Shown piece by piece: positions 37,443 through 47,192 of a stretch of 64,000 bases of DNA; the first letter of the stretch is position 1, and every line of letters starts with the position of its first letter. The stretch is from Chitinophaga oryziterrae (GTDB lineage: Bacteria; Bacteroidota; Bacteroidia; Chitinophagales; Chitinophagaceae), in NCBI RefSeq assembly GCF_009758125.1, contig NZ_WRXO01000001.1, forward strand, positions 496,001 through 560,000, read 5' to 3'. Under the pieces are notes generated by a model. The model saw only the letters and a program-made list of their open reading frames with translations, was not told the DNA's origin and made no database searches. A program made the translations under genes and the position numbers.

Positions 37443-38399
37443 TTATACTTCAATAACTTGTTTAACGAGAAGATTGATAAATTTCTTTACCTTGAGCAGG
37501 CGAACTGATAGTTGATTTTCTGGAAGTGAATTATAACGCGTATATATATAATCAAATTCTTGATTAAAAATATTCTCAGCTTCCTCCTCAGTTTGCCCAG
37601 TTGCTACAATATCCAGCATTTCGCATTCAATAATAAAATGTCCATCTTCCTTACTTAGGGAAGATCGTAAAGGAAAATCCAATATATACTGCCTCCCTGG
37701 CACATTAATAATATCCGGAGCAAATGACAAGCTGGCTTCTTTAGAAATGTAATATTCAGAAATTTTTGGCACTAATTTTCCTTTTTTATTTTTTTTCACT
37801 TTCACAGTTGCCACACCATTTAATAATTCATCGGCTGAATTGGGTAATTCCAACTCTACTACCTTACTTATAAGTTCCTCTTTTATTTTGGGATTAAATT
37901 TTTTGATCGAATATAGTGACGAAAATCCCTTTCCTTTTTTGTTAACAATCTCAACAGGAGAATTACCAAAACTGGAAACAAAATCATACACTTTCTCTGC
38001 AATATCATTCCGAACTACTATACTTGTATATTGCTTCTTTAATTCCAAGTAGCTACCGCTGCCAGCAATATTCATCAACACAGAAAAGCGCCTGCTAACC
38101 ACTTCTCTTTGAGCATAAACATCACTTACAGTTGGTTTAACTCGCGGAGTCAGCTTAAAATTAGGAACAGCGCTTCCTTTAAAGAAATCTGCAAGTTCAA
38201 TATCGAAATTTGCCAAATCAATAGCCTGGTCATTATTAATTTCATTTTTTGCTATTGATCTTATCAATTCCTGCAATGAATCACCTACCTTCTTTAACAT
38301 ATCCCATGGCAATGTATTATACTTTCCTGCTTCTCCTTGTATCCGGAGCATCAGTGATTTTTCCAAATCAATCTTTTTTATTCTTGTTGCTTTTGCCAT
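37443..38399 (-). CDS. Unknown 318-residue protein, first gene of a two-gene unit
   Basis: This soluble protein has no known domain that I can recognise. It begins MAKATRIKKIDLEKSLMLRIQGEAGKYNTLP and has an RVKPTVSDVYAQREVVSRRFSVLMNIAG stretch, a lysine-rich central segment (VKKNKKGKLVPK) and an acidic stretch (TEEEAENIFNQEFDYIYTRY) near the end. Its 3' end meets the start of the small HicA-like gene. The tight pairing of a larger and a small protein suggests a toxin-antitoxin or defence pair. This is inferred only from arrangement. Confidence 0.6.
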   Translation of the reverse strand: MAKATRIKKIDLEKSLMLRIQGEAGKYNTLPWDMLKKVGDSLQELIRSIAKNEINNDQAIDLANFDIELADFFKGSAVPNFKLTPRVKPTVSDVYAQREVVSRRFSVLMNIAGSGSYLELKKQYTSIVVRNDIAEKVYDFVSSFGNSPVEIVNKKGKGFSSLYSIKKFNPKIKEELISKVVELELPNSADELLNGVATVKVKKNKKGKLVPKISEYYISKEASLSFAPDIINVPGRQYILDFPLRSSLSKEDGHFIIECEMLDIVATGQTEEEAENIFNQEFDYIYTRYNSLPENQLSVRLLKVKKFINLLVKQVIEV

Positions 38400-39121
38400 T
38401 ATTCATTTGTGAAATTAAATATTAACAGTAACTAAGTAAGAAGATTTGATTTTGAGTTAGATCGCAAGCGATCCTTATTGCAGCTAAGGAAGATGCTGCC
38501 GAATTCTTATTTATTTTCACCAACCAACAGATCGACTACTACCCATAAAGCTCAACTGCAGAAAATTGGTTATCCTTTTTTGTTGCTTTCAGGTCATATT
38601 ATTGATTACTAACCTTAATTACAGAAGTGCATGGTACACTGTAATTAATCTATTAGGTAGTCAAATAATAAAACATAGCTTCATTTTGCAAAAACTAATA
38701 ATTAAGAGGTTTCTAATAAATAGCAGAGGCAACACATTGTATAACAAATTAAATAACAATAAGTTTAGAACTTTTTTCCCTGTAACTGTACCAGATAACA
38801 TGTATCAGGCATTTTCCATACATCTTCTACTACTCTTACAAAGCTGCATCAATAACTTACCCGAAAGGGCTGCAAAGAATTTTAATGGAAATAAATACCT
38901 TTGCCCCTGCAATATGGAAACAGCATGTAGAGAACTAGGTATGTACAATCATTTACCTTTTATCGAAGCAGCTAACACAGATGTACTCCAGGTGCTTTTG
39001 TTCAGTTAGTGGGAAAGGCAAATGGATACCCTGCATGAGCATGGGTACTTTCCTGTTTGTTTTCTTTCAACTGATGATCCCGAGATACCTGCTGGCATGT
39101 AGATGCCAGTTTTTTCGGAAC
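38400..39121. other. Gap with no convincing gene
   Basis: A frame at 38566-39009 (147 codons) exists but looks like random coding: many Ile, Leu and Asn codons, no domain and no ribosome site. I see no other structure. Confidence 0.45.
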
Positions 39122-39424
39122 TGATCCCAACAATTATTTCAACTGGCGGTTTAATATCAACTCAAAAGGACGAGCGTTTCTGATGCTCTTTCTCTTCTCT
39201 GATGTGACTGAATTCGATGCGCCAACAAAATCCTGAAGGAGTCACATGTCGATATTGCCCGGTTACTAAAACCGGAGGGTGATGCCGGACTAACTTTTAT
39301 GGAGCTAGCTATGAAGTTGGCGGAATTGTCGGGGAGAATTGAGGTGCCAGCTACCGGAAAAGCAAGTACGGCATATCTCTATCATCCATTCCTGGATCAC
39401 AGTACTCAGCAGCAGATTAGGTAA
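39122..39424 (+). pseudogene. Frameshifted gene remnant
   Basis: Two frames join into a sensible protein tail: DPNNYFNWRFNINSKGRAFL...SDVTEFDAPT in one, then KILKESHVDIARLLKPEGDAGLTFMELAMKLAELSGRIEV in another. The shift is near 39225. The sequence ends at the TAA at 39422. The family is not recognised. It appears to be the 3' end of a lost gene. Confidence 0.45.
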
Positions 39425-39634
39425 GCGTACAACCTATTTATTTTCATTAGTAAGAATTTTTTTTAAGTAGTTTAGGTATAGAAAAGATACTCAGACAGAA
39501 CATACTCGTCTGTTTTACACTACTGTGTTCACGTATTGATAGATGCGCCAGTTATACTATTTCAATTTGTAAATATCTATGGCCTCAAAAAGTATCCGTT
39601 AATCTACCAAGTTTTTCAATTGCCTTTTCAATCT

Positions 39635-41461
39635 TTAATGACTTTGAAACAACTCTGTAAGATTCGCCGAATATCCCATCTGAAACTGAGTAAATGCATC
39701 TACTTTAGTTTTAAGATTAATCCAGTGACAATATCTGAAAAATATTTTGCTGGACGAAGTTCTTTTTGCGTAATACATTAACTCAATTGAAGGTTTAACC
39801 CACGGCTCCCATCCATGATTAGAAATGCCTGAACTTTCCTTCAGATTAATAAAATAAAAGGGTAGGCTCAACGCCATATTAAAGTTTCTGTAGCGGGTAA
39901 AGGAAACAAGCGGTTCTATAAATAGTTGATTGTGTGTAACAGTATGATAAGAAGAATCCATTATGGCAGGCGCAGAGGGATCCTTAGGTTTGATTATCAG
40001 TACCTGCGAACCAATGAAAGAATAACCGGCATTAAGCTGCATATCCTGTATAAGGCGTTTAGGTAAGGGAGACAAAACCCCATGAATAAGGTTTGCTTTT
40101 ATGCCTAATGTATACTTCGCCCTCTGCAGCAGATCTCTTCTATTGATACTATCTCCCGGCAAAAGCAATGTACCTTTGAATTCATTATCGAATTTGGCGA
40201 TATTTCCATTAAAGGCAACATAGTTAAACAATATCCACGCGCTGCCCTTTATATTTGCAGTATTGGTAATGAACCTCGCACTTCCAGTTAGTTGTGCAAG
40301 ACCATTCGCGTCTCCGGAAATTCCTTTTAGATCAGTAAACAATGCAACATCGAAGTAGGAATTAATAGATGTACTTTCTCTGATCCAATAACTTTCATTC
40401 TTGTGAGATGAATCCCTGAAAAGTGTGATATTAAACTGAGTGTAAGGAAGATCATTAAAGGACCTGGTTGGTGTATACTTGATGATCCGGCTAATCTTGA
40501 TGTATTCATGTTTGTAAACATTTTCTCCATCCCTGTAAAGTCTATCATCTAGTCTCCGGCCTATATGCACCAGATCGATAGGACTTTGCAGATTTCGAAA
40601 CACTCCCCAACTGGTTTTGACAATGAGTTCTCTTATAATCCCCTCATTAACATCTATATTAACTTCATATACTTTTGCATTCGTCCTGCAAGGCTTGCAC
40701 AAAGAATCCAAAAATTGTCCTGTATTAATTATAGAATCCAGTAAAGTACTGCGGTAGCATTTAAATCCGGTCGAATCTAATGCTTTAAGGACTTCCGCTC
40801 TTGCTTCCCGTTGTTCATCCGGTGAAGTCTTTCGATTTATATTGACTAGTTCTGCCTTTGCTCTTTTAAGATCAAACTCTATATAACTTTTGGGAGCCAG
40901 TTCGATTTTTGCAATCACTTCCAGTGAATCTTCAACTTTCGACAATTCAGCCTTTCTGATACTCAACTCGTCATTTGCTGCTTCTATTTCTGCATTGGTT
41001 TTATTAAGATCTGAATCAAGTTTAGCTTTCTTATCTTCTACACTCGTTATAACAGCATTTATCGAATCCAAGCTCTTTTGTTTCTGGGCTGCGTCACTCG
41101 CAAGTTCATCCTTCCTTTTGCTATATTCTTCGGCTATTTTATTAAGAGTGTCAATTTTATTTCTCAACGCGTCTAACTCTGATTTAGCAGCCGTTTTCTT
41201 TTGAGTTGCAACTTCAAATAAACGAAAAGCATTTTTTATCTCAGCTTGAAGGGTATCAAGCTTGTTTTGTTCGGTGGTATGCTGCGCGTTTATAGATGCC
41301 TGACTTTTTTGCAACACACTGTCCGCTTTTCGCAGTGCAGTAATTGAATCCTGTTGTTGCGGTGAAGGTTCTACCGGTTGATTCTGCGCTAACGCAATTT
41401 CACTAAACAAGAGACATGCAAAAAGCAATAAAAAACTAGGGGATAAATTATAAATATTCAT
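39635..41461 (-). CDS. Secreted coiled-coil protein with predicted outer membrane barrel
   Basis: This 608-residue protein has a signal peptide (LLLFACLLFSEIALAQ), then a long coiled coil about residues 40-200 with many Lys, Glu, Asp and Ser (DSITALRKADSVLQKSQ..., DKKAKLDSDLNKTNAEIEAANDEL). The C-terminal 350 residues have alternating strands (LQLNAGYSFIGSQVLIIK, SFTRYRNFNMALSLPFYF), as expected for an outer membrane or surface barrel. No enzyme motif is seen. It is the last gene of the first island part before the cassette array. A surface role is inferred. Confidence 0.72.
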   Translation of the reverse strand: MNIYNLSPSFLLLFACLLFSEIALAQNQPVEPSPQQQDSITALRKADSVLQKSQASINAQHTTEQNKLDTLQAEIKNAFRLFEVATQKKTAAKSELDALRNKIDTLNKIAEEYSKRKDELASDAAQKQKSLDSINAVITSVEDKKAKLDSDLNKTNAEIEAANDELSIRKAELSKVEDSLEVIAKIELAPKSYIEFDLKRAKAELVNINRKTSPDEQREARAEVLKALDSTGFKCYRSTLLDSIINTGQFLDSLCKPCRTNAKVYEVNIDVNEGIIRELIVKTSWGVFRNLQSPIDLVHIGRRLDDRLYRDGENVYKHEYIKISRIIKYTPTRSFNDLPYTQFNITLFRDSSHKNESYWIRESTSINSYFDVALFTDLKGISGDANGLAQLTGSARFITNTANIKGSAWILFNYVAFNGNIAKFDNEFKGTLLLPGDSINRRDLLQRAKYTLGIKANLIHGVLSPLPKRLIQDMQLNAGYSFIGSQVLIIKPKDPSAPAIMDSSYHTVTHNQLFIEPLVSFTRYRNFNMALSLPFYFINLKESSGISNHGWEPWVKPSIELMYYAKRTSSSKIFFRYCHWINLKTKVDAFTQFQMGYSANLTELFQSH

Positions 41462-42160
41462 CTATAATACTTTGAGATTAAGCTAAAAGCCAAAGCTAGT
41501 CATCTATCCCCTTCCTAAAAATACCAACAAGTTTGTATTTTTAGATCGTTTCTCTTAAAGTAAAGTTGCTAAATTGACTGGACAAGAAGTGAATTACATC
41601 TTCCGTTACCGCCATGCTTGTGTAAAAATATATTATGATTAGTCGACGAGTTCTCCAGTTATTAAAACTCTCACACCAATCGGGGAAGCTTTAGTAGCTA
41701 TTATTATCATACTTTTTCACAAAGTATACTACAGAATTATAAGATTAATGGCCAACCTCATATTTAATCAATCCGCAACACCGTAAACTAATTTCTTATA
41801 TCGGATCACAGGTCCAATAACATCTTGGATATCCTATCCTGTTTGTGAATGCTTACAGCTTGTCAGAGTAGATCGGTTACCTGTCAGATAATGTCGAGGT
41901 GTTTCATATAATGGTCCTCAAATACTAACATCTGTAAATATGTTAACTACTGGAATTAATATCAAGAACTATCTAATGTTGTTATTTGTCGGCATGTTTC
42001 AATTAGATTCGAATTATTCTAAAATATTGGGAAAATGCCAGTCGTAGACATTGTGAGAAAAAAGTATTTACTATTATAGACTTTACTGATTCTGTATCTA
42101 ATATTGTTTTTAGCTTTTATTAACGCTTAAGAATATCCATCATTTAACACTAATTTACTG
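41462..42160. other. AT-rich gap before the first cassette junction
   Basis: About 700 bp with no recognisable gene or hairpin. It presumably carries the upstream regions of the minus-strand gene at 39635-41461 and decayed sequence. Confidence 0.5.
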
Positions 42161-42236
42161 ATAATCAATATTATTTGGTTCGATAATCTACCGCTACTGG
42201 GCACTTTATAGCTCTGTAAATCATTGATTTACAGAG
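42161..42236 (+). repeat. Cassette junction 1 with hairpin
   Basis: The right-end block ATAATCAATATTATTTG is followed by the core GTTCGATAA and the left-end block CTACCGCTACTGGGCACTT. Then comes a perfect 12-bp hairpin (CTCTGTAAATCA, one-base loop, complement; 42212-42236) with a T run. It marks the start of the cassette that carries the integrase. Confidence 0.78.
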
Positions 42237-42251
42237 TTTTTTTTATGTGCT

Positions 42252-42428
42252 GAGTGTCAAAAATCACGCTTTTTAACCCTTTCTACCACTATTTACGACA
42301 CTCAAATGACACTCGCAATGACACTCAGTTTTGCAGGCATCCAACCGGAATACCTCCGGCACTATTCAAGGGGAATTATGTTTAAAAATGTGGCTAAAAC
42401 ACCCGATTTGACACTCCAAATGACACTC
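42252..42428. repeat. TGACACTC arm-type sites near the integrase
   Basis: Direct copies occur at 42295 (CGACACTC), 42307 and 42319, each 12 bp apart. Two more lie at 42409 and 42421, again 12 bp apart. An inverted copy, GAGTGTCA, lies at 42252-42259. Such clustered, phased sites between attachment core and integrase gene are typical of arm-type binding sites of tyrosine integrases. Confidence 0.65.
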
Positions 42429-42631
42429 CGTTTTGGCAGTCATTCGAAAGCCGTAATGTCAGTACTGACAAGAGTTATAGGCTGGCTGCAAAAATTAATT
42501 TCAAGTTTCTTTTTCTCACCTTTTCACAAGAACTCTCGTTTGCTCTTAGACGTTGTTTCTCTAGGGTCTTTTTTTATTGGCATGGCACATTCATTGAGCC
42601 TTTCTGCTGTCACCATTAAAAAAACACTTTT

Positions 42632-43726
42632 ATGAACATTGGAGAAAAGCTAAACAAGAAAGGAGATAAAATTCATTTCTTTTATGACCTTGGACGGAGA
42701 CCAGGACAACGCCCTTCTACTGGTATCTTTATTTATGCCAGGCCCAATGGCCAGGAACAGAAAAACTTCAACAAAGAGGCGTTAAAAATCCTGGAAACAA
42801 AGAAAAGCCAGTTAACCATAGAGCAACAAGCTATAGGTACGTCCATTATTCCTACCCATAAGTTCAAGGCCAATTTCATCGAATATTTTGAGGAGTATAT
42901 CAAATTAAATAAAAGAGAAGGAAACAGGCATCTAACCTGCTGCCTTACCAAATTTAAAGAGTTCATAAAAAGTGATTTCATTTCCCCGGTTGATATCACG
43001 GAGAACTTCTGTAAGCGGTTCCGTAGATACCTCCTTGATAAACTTACAGGCGAAACACCAGCAAATTATTATGCTCGTTTTAAATGGGTGATAAAGGCCG
43101 CCTCCAGGGATAGTTATTTCAGGATAAACCCTACCGAAGATATACCAGCGGTAAGTAATCCTAGTGTATCTTTAAAAGAACATCTGGAAGCAGAAGAATA
43201 TATAGCCCTGTTAAATACACCGTGTTTTAATCAGCAAGTTAAGTTGGCATTCCTTTTTAGTTGCTACACAGGATTAAGATGGGTAGATGTCAAAAAAATG
43301 GAATGGAAGGATATTCAGGGAGGTGTATTGATAACACGGATTATCCAAAAGAAAACTGGGAAGCCAGTAACCTTGACCCTTCATCCTATTGCATTGGCCA
43401 TCCTGGAAGAAATCAAAAGGTTATCTCTGGGCAAGTTCGGGGCAAGCAGCAAGGCTTTTAATCTTCCAACGGCGAATGGCTGTAATAAGGTGCTTAATGA
43501 ATGGGTAAAACCTGCAAAGATCTGTAAGCATATTACTTGGTCCTGCGCCCGTTTGAGTTTTTCAATCTTATTGAAAGATCAGAATGTGGACGATGTAACC
43601 ATTGCTTACCTAATGGGACATACCACTACAAGGCAGGTACAGCAGACATATAAAAGGCATAAACCCAAAGATCAATCTGCGGCAATTAGTCATCTGCCGT
43701 ATTCTGATATAACTTCGTTTGTGTAA
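42632..43726 (+). CDS. Tyrosine recombinase (Bacteroidota integrase)
   Basis: This 364-residue integrase has an N-terminal arm-binding part, a SAM-like core-binding domain (about 80-170) and a catalytic domain (about 180-345). R216 is in SCYTGLRWVDV. Box II is HITWSCARLSFS, so the usual H-x-x-R pair is S304-x-x-R307, with Leu308 where many enzymes have a second His. H330 lies in LMGHTT, and the tyrosine nucleophile is Y340 in VQQTYKRH. It follows cassette junction 1 and the TGACACTC sites, and is the only tyrosine integrase in the array, so it is the likely cassette recombinase. Confidence 0.9.
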   Translation: MNIGEKLNKKGDKIHFFYDLGRRPGQRPSTGIFIYARPNGQEQKNFNKEALKILETKKSQLTIEQQAIGTSIIPTHKFKANFIEYFEEYIKLNKREGNRHLTCCLTKFKEFIKSDFISPVDITENFCKRFRRYLLDKLTGETPANYYARFKWVIKAASRDSYFRINPTEDIPAVSNPSVSLKEHLEAEEYIALLNTPCFNQQVKLAFLFSCYTGLRWVDVKKMEWKDIQGGVLITRIIQKKTGKPVTLTLHPIALAILEEIKRLSLGKFGASSKAFNLPTANGCNKVLNEWVKPAKICKHITWSCARLSFSILLKDQNVDDVTIAYLMGHTTTRQVQQTYKRHKPKDQSAAISHLPYSDITSFV

Positions 43727-43731
43727 GTCCT

Positions 43732-43781
43732 ATAAGATATAAAAGGCTATCCCAAAAGTGGAATAGCCTTTTATATCTTAT
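43732..43781 (+). terminator. Terminator after the integrase
   Basis: ATAAGATATAAAAGGCTAT pairs with ATAGCCTTTTATATCTTAT around a short loop; T-rich on both sides. It separates the integrase from the convergent genes. Confidence 0.8.
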
Positions 43782-43798
43782 TTTCAGCGAAAAAAAAA

Positions 43799-44857
43799 TT
43801 ACAAATGGCTGTTACGAATATGGTTTTTATCCGAATATTTTTCCTTCTGATCGGATAAAGACTGTATCCATTCCTGATACATTCTTTCTGGCATCTCCTT
43901 ATAGCCCAAATCCATGGCTTTTAGATATAAAGTCTCCATACTGGGGTAAAGACTGACGGCCAATTCCGCGCCGGAATTTTTAGAAATTTGATAGACCTTT
44001 TTCAAGACTTCCGCTTTATAGACTATTGCGTTAATATTATTAGGGTGGTACTTCAAAACCAAATCACAACAACGCACAATAAAGCTATCTGTATAATTAT
44101 GAGTTTTTCGCTCATACCCTTTAGCTAGATCCAACATGCAATTTGCAAGTGCCTGCTTGTTACTTAAGGTATCCATATAAATACCACTTCTTATTGCGTC
44201 CATTGAGATATACCCCGATGCTGTTATCCAGGCATCTACAGGAAACTGACCACTGCTAAGCTCTGTATTATACCACCCTGTTTGTTTACAACGATTTTTT
44301 ATATAAATGTGATAAGGAGCAAAAGAAAGCCAACAAGTTGCGCCTAATTCATCGGCAAGAATTTTATATAAGTAAGGCAGGGAACGACAATTACCTTCAT
44401 TCGTTGTCAGAAGAGAAATAACAAATGTACTTGTCCAATCTTTATCACCTTGAGGATCCTGGAAGTTATATCTACATGGATAAACAATTAAATCTTTCCC
44501 CATTATACTACTTAATCTTGTAGTATCGCTAATTACATTGAAAATTGCTAGATTCTTTATCAGATTTAGACTGTCTTCCATTTTATATTGGAGATGTCTG
44601 TTATTCTTAACCCTTAACCACGCAAGGTTAACAAGAGTTTGAATTTCATCTTCAAATTCATCATACGTAATACTATTATTTAAATAAACGTTTTCCGTGA
44701 TAAATACCGCCTTTTTAAAACAGGTCGGATCTTTTGTTTGCAACAACAAACTAATTTTTAAAAATGCTTCTTCATAAATTTCCTTAGAAGAATACTGCCC
44801 ATAAGAGGTATTGTTGAATAAGAAGAAAACACTTAAAACCATTACTATTCTTGCCAT
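43799..44857 (-). CDS. Secreted transglutaminase-like protein
   Basis: This 352-residue protein has a signal peptide (MARIVMVLSVFFLFNNTSYGQ). Mid-protein it reads TTNEGNCRSLPYLYKILADELGATCWLSFAPYHIYIKNR, then WYNTELSSGQFPVDAWI. The Cys and His in these blocks fit a transglutaminase-like fold; the last part has TPR-like helices (YTDSFIVRCCDLVLKYHPNNINAIVYKAEVLKK). A role in the periplasm or outside the cell is likely. It is in one direction with three genes upstream on the minus strand and may share their transcript. Confidence 0.68.
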   Translation of the reverse strand: MARIVMVLSVFFLFNNTSYGQYSSKEIYEEAFLKISLLLQTKDPTCFKKAVFITENVYLNNSITYDEFEDEIQTLVNLAWLRVKNNRHLQYKMEDSLNLIKNLAIFNVISDTTRLSSIMGKDLIVYPCRYNFQDPQGDKDWTSTFVISLLTTNEGNCRSLPYLYKILADELGATCWLSFAPYHIYIKNRCKQTGWYNTELSSGQFPVDAWITASGYISMDAIRSGIYMDTLSNKQALANCMLDLAKGYERKTHNYTDSFIVRCCDLVLKYHPNNINAIVYKAEVLKKVYQISKNSGAELAVSLYPSMETLYLKAMDLGYKEMPERMYQEWIQSLSDQKEKYSDKNHIRNSHL

Positions 44858-44863
44858 ACCTTC

Positions 44864-45295
44864 CTAATATTGCTCAGTCTTTATCAATTCACCGGATTTA
44901 CTATAAATATTCCATTGCCCTATACGTTGCAATTGGTTACTTTTAGTTTCGACTATTCTGCTTTTGCTGAATGAGACATCCCTGGCAAGTGCTTTTTGGA
45001 TTATTATGTTATTAACATTCTTATACTTACCACATTCAATCAATGAACTGTCTTTCCGGTTAAAGCATTGAACATCTATTTCATTACAGTTATTAAGTAA
45101 TTTAATTCTCACATATCTCATATCCCGGATAATCATTGTTATTTCACCGGAACAGCTATCTGATTCGAAATAACAATGATATTCAGGCATATAGAATGCT
45201 TCACGTTGATTTGATCTTTTAGCTTGCGCAAAAGAAGATATAGTAAAAAGTATGCCTGTTACTATTATCATAAAAGATGGATTTAATCTGCACAT
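44864..45295 (-). CDS. Secreted protein of unknown function
   Basis: This 143-residue protein has a signal peptide (PSFMIIVTGILFTISSFAQA); translation may start at the internal ATG encoding MIIVTG. The mature part has two Cys-containing stretches (YHCYFESDSCSGEITMII, LLNNCNEIDVQCFNR) and a C-terminal IYSKSGELIKTEQY. No family is recognised. It lies 6 bp upstream of the transglutaminase-like gene and is probably co-transcribed. Confidence 0.6.
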   Translation of the reverse strand: MCRLNPSFMIIVTGILFTISSFAQAKRSNQREAFYMPEYHCYFESDSCSGEITMIIRDMRYVRIKLLNNCNEIDVQCFNRKDSSLIECGKYKNVNNIIIQKALARDVSFSKSRIVETKSNQLQRIGQWNIYSKSGELIKTEQY

Positions 45296-45307
45296 ATCCT
45301 TGAAATA

Positions 45308-45958
45308 TTAACGTTTTAATTTTATATCAATTCCTCCAGAACCTCCTGGTTGATCACGAAGCGCATTAACATTAATTCTCACATTTTTCACACCTGCTTT
45401 ATTAAATAATGCCTGATACTGCTTTCCGGCGTACTCTAACCCTCGCTTATATGCTGCAAATTCCTCCAAACTTGCTCCTGATACACTTGATGTCAATGTA
45501 ATTTCCGCAGTTTTAATACCGCCATCCTCCTTTATATCTTTTAATAGCTTAAGTATTTTTTCTCCACCAGGATAATCAAGTGTCAATGTCCCATTTTTAA
45601 CACCACTGCCAACAATATCAGCTATACCTGTAAATGCAAAGACACCACCGGAAAAAGATTGGTGCAAATCTTTAATCACAGGAATTCTTTTTTCGGCCTC
45701 CCTATATTCAAATATTTGCCCATCAAATTTATTTGAAACTATCCCTGCCCCATTTCGTTGATCAGTAAAATCATAGAAGATCTTATCCACGTCTGGGTCA
45801 TTACTTCCAGATGACCTGGCCGCACCATATAACTTTCGCTCATCTTTACTTAGATCATTCCTTTCTATTGGACTTGCTTTCTGCTTTCCATTCATATAAA
45901 GGTTTCTGACATACACATCCTTATTTGTAAGATCGGAACCATTACTGAGAATAAGCAC
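45308..45958 (-). CDS. Truncated protein, C-terminal part of a larger unknown product
   Basis: This 216-residue frame can start only at a GTG (45958), and the frame upstream ends after a few codons, so it looks 5'-truncated. The N-terminal part reads NKDVYVRNLYMNGKQKASPIERNDLSKDERKLYGAARSSG. The second half (FEYREAEKRIPVIKDLHQSFSGG..., ITLTSSVSGASLEEFAAYKRGLEYAGKQYQALF) has OmpA-like spacing of helices and strands, but no clear match. A C-terminal toxin-like or surface module is possible. It lies between the ATPase and the small secreted protein. Confidence 0.5.
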   Translation of the reverse strand: MLILSNGSDLTNKDVYVRNLYMNGKQKASPIERNDLSKDERKLYGAARSSGSNDPDVDKIFYDFTDQRNGAGIVSNKFDGQIFEYREAEKRIPVIKDLHQSFSGGVFAFTGIADIVGSGVKNGTLTLDYPGGEKILKLLKDIKEDGGIKTAEITLTSSVSGASLEEFAAYKRGLEYAGKQYQALFNKAGVKNVRINVNALRDQPGGSGGIDIKLKR

Positions 45959-45998
45959 AAAAATTGATTTAAAAACCTATAATAGAAATAGCAGTGCA

Positions 45999-47192
45999 TT
46001 AATACAGAAAACCGAAGAGCCAAAGAGGAACCTTTGGACCAAAGCCCGTTTCAATATCATCAGCTGCAACCAGATAATTTTCTGCATCTTTTACCTGTTT
46101 AGAAGTTTTTGATTTGCCTCCAACTTCTATTATAAGGTTTGAAGTTGAAAAATCTCCTTCTACTGGTGATGTAACATCTATTCCTGTATTCAATAATTGA
46201 TTCAGGAGAAAAGTTTCTCTGATATTCCCTTTATCCGGGTGGGTATCTATTGCATAAGCAAGATTCGTATTTTCCAGAAAAATCTTATCCGGTTTTTGCA
46301 GCCTCGAAACCCCCTTTCCTTCTGCAGAAAGGATATTTAATAATCTTGCATCTCTAAGCTGGTAAACATATTCATACAGGGCTTCTCTATTTATTTCCAA
46401 CTTACGTGCCAGTGCAGACATATTAGGCTTGAACGGAGCCGATTCTGCAATTACACCCAACAACCGTTTTACTTTTACAGCAGTACCTGCATTATAACTG
46501 GCAATATATGCGAGGTCTGTATCTACAATAGCATTGATCACCTGCTCCAGCTTAGGCAAATATTCTGCTTCACCTTCTGCAATTATGGGTAAATAACCAT
46601 TTCTTAAATATCTATTGAATGCTGGTAACGGTTGAATTTTTTCCAGGATATTGTTGCTAATATCCCTATGATTAGACTGTATATCATTTAAGCTTACAGG
46701 ATCAAAAGTAAGCCCCTCTGTAAAGGAAAGATATTCTCTTAAAGATAATCCGGCAAGGGAGTAGCTGATCACTCTTCTGCTTAAATCTGCTTCTCCACGG
46801 TAAATGTCCAATGCCGATGAAGCAGAAAAAATAACACGCATTTCGGGCAGGCCATCGTAAATATTCTTAAGCTCTCTGGACCATGCAGGATATTTATGTA
46901 CTTCATCTATGAATAAAATTCTACCTCCATGTTTAAACCAATCCATAGCTGTATCCAACAAAGTATGGTTGTAAAACCAGGTATGATCAGCAGTAACATA
47001 CAATGCTTTTGATTTTTCTTCTTTTAAATCAAATTTCATGTATTGCAGCATCAAGGTTGTTTTTCCGGCCCCTCTTGGTCCTTTAATGGCAATCATTCTT
47101 TGTTTCCAGTTTATTTCCGAATGCAGGTAGCGCCTAAATTTGTTGTCTACCCCTCTTAATAAGTTATCCTGATACTGAAATAGTGGTTCCAT
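45999..47192 (-). CDS. AAA_14/DUF4143-type ATPase
   Basis: This 397-residue protein has an N-terminal P-loop ATPase: Walker A IKGPRGAGKTTLMLQY near residue 37, Walker B GRILFIDEVHKYP, and the sensor stretch RVIFSASSALDIYRGEADLSRRVISYSL. The C-terminal part is DUF4143-like (LEKIQPLPAFNRYLRNGYLPII, EINREALYEYVYQLRDARLLNIL, and a late LIIEVGGKSKT). Proteins of this family are common in genomic islands; their role is unknown. It heads the minus-strand group in cassette 1. Confidence 0.87.
   Translation of the reverse strand: MEPLFQYQDNLLRGVDNKFRRYLHSEINWKQRMIAIKGPRGAGKTTLMLQYMKFDLKEEKSKALYVTADHTWFYNHTLLDTAMDWFKHGGRILFIDEVHKYPAWSRELKNIYDGLPEMRVIFSASSALDIYRGEADLSRRVISYSLAGLSLREYLSFTEGLTFDPVSLNDIQSNHRDISNNILEKIQPLPAFNRYLRNGYLPIIAEGEAEYLPKLEQVINAIVDTDLAYIASYNAGTAVKVKRLLGVIAESAPFKPNMSALARKLEINREALYEYVYQLRDARLLNILSAEGKGVSRLQKPDKIFLENTNLAYAIDTHPDKGNIRETFLLNQLLNTGIDVTSPVEGDFSTSNLIIEVGGKSKTSKQVKDAENYLVAADDIETGFGPKVPLWLFGFLY

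Noticed and set aside
38566..39009. 147-codon plus-strand frame
   Set aside because: AT-driven composition, no family, no ribosome site and no neighbour support. Left as a gap.
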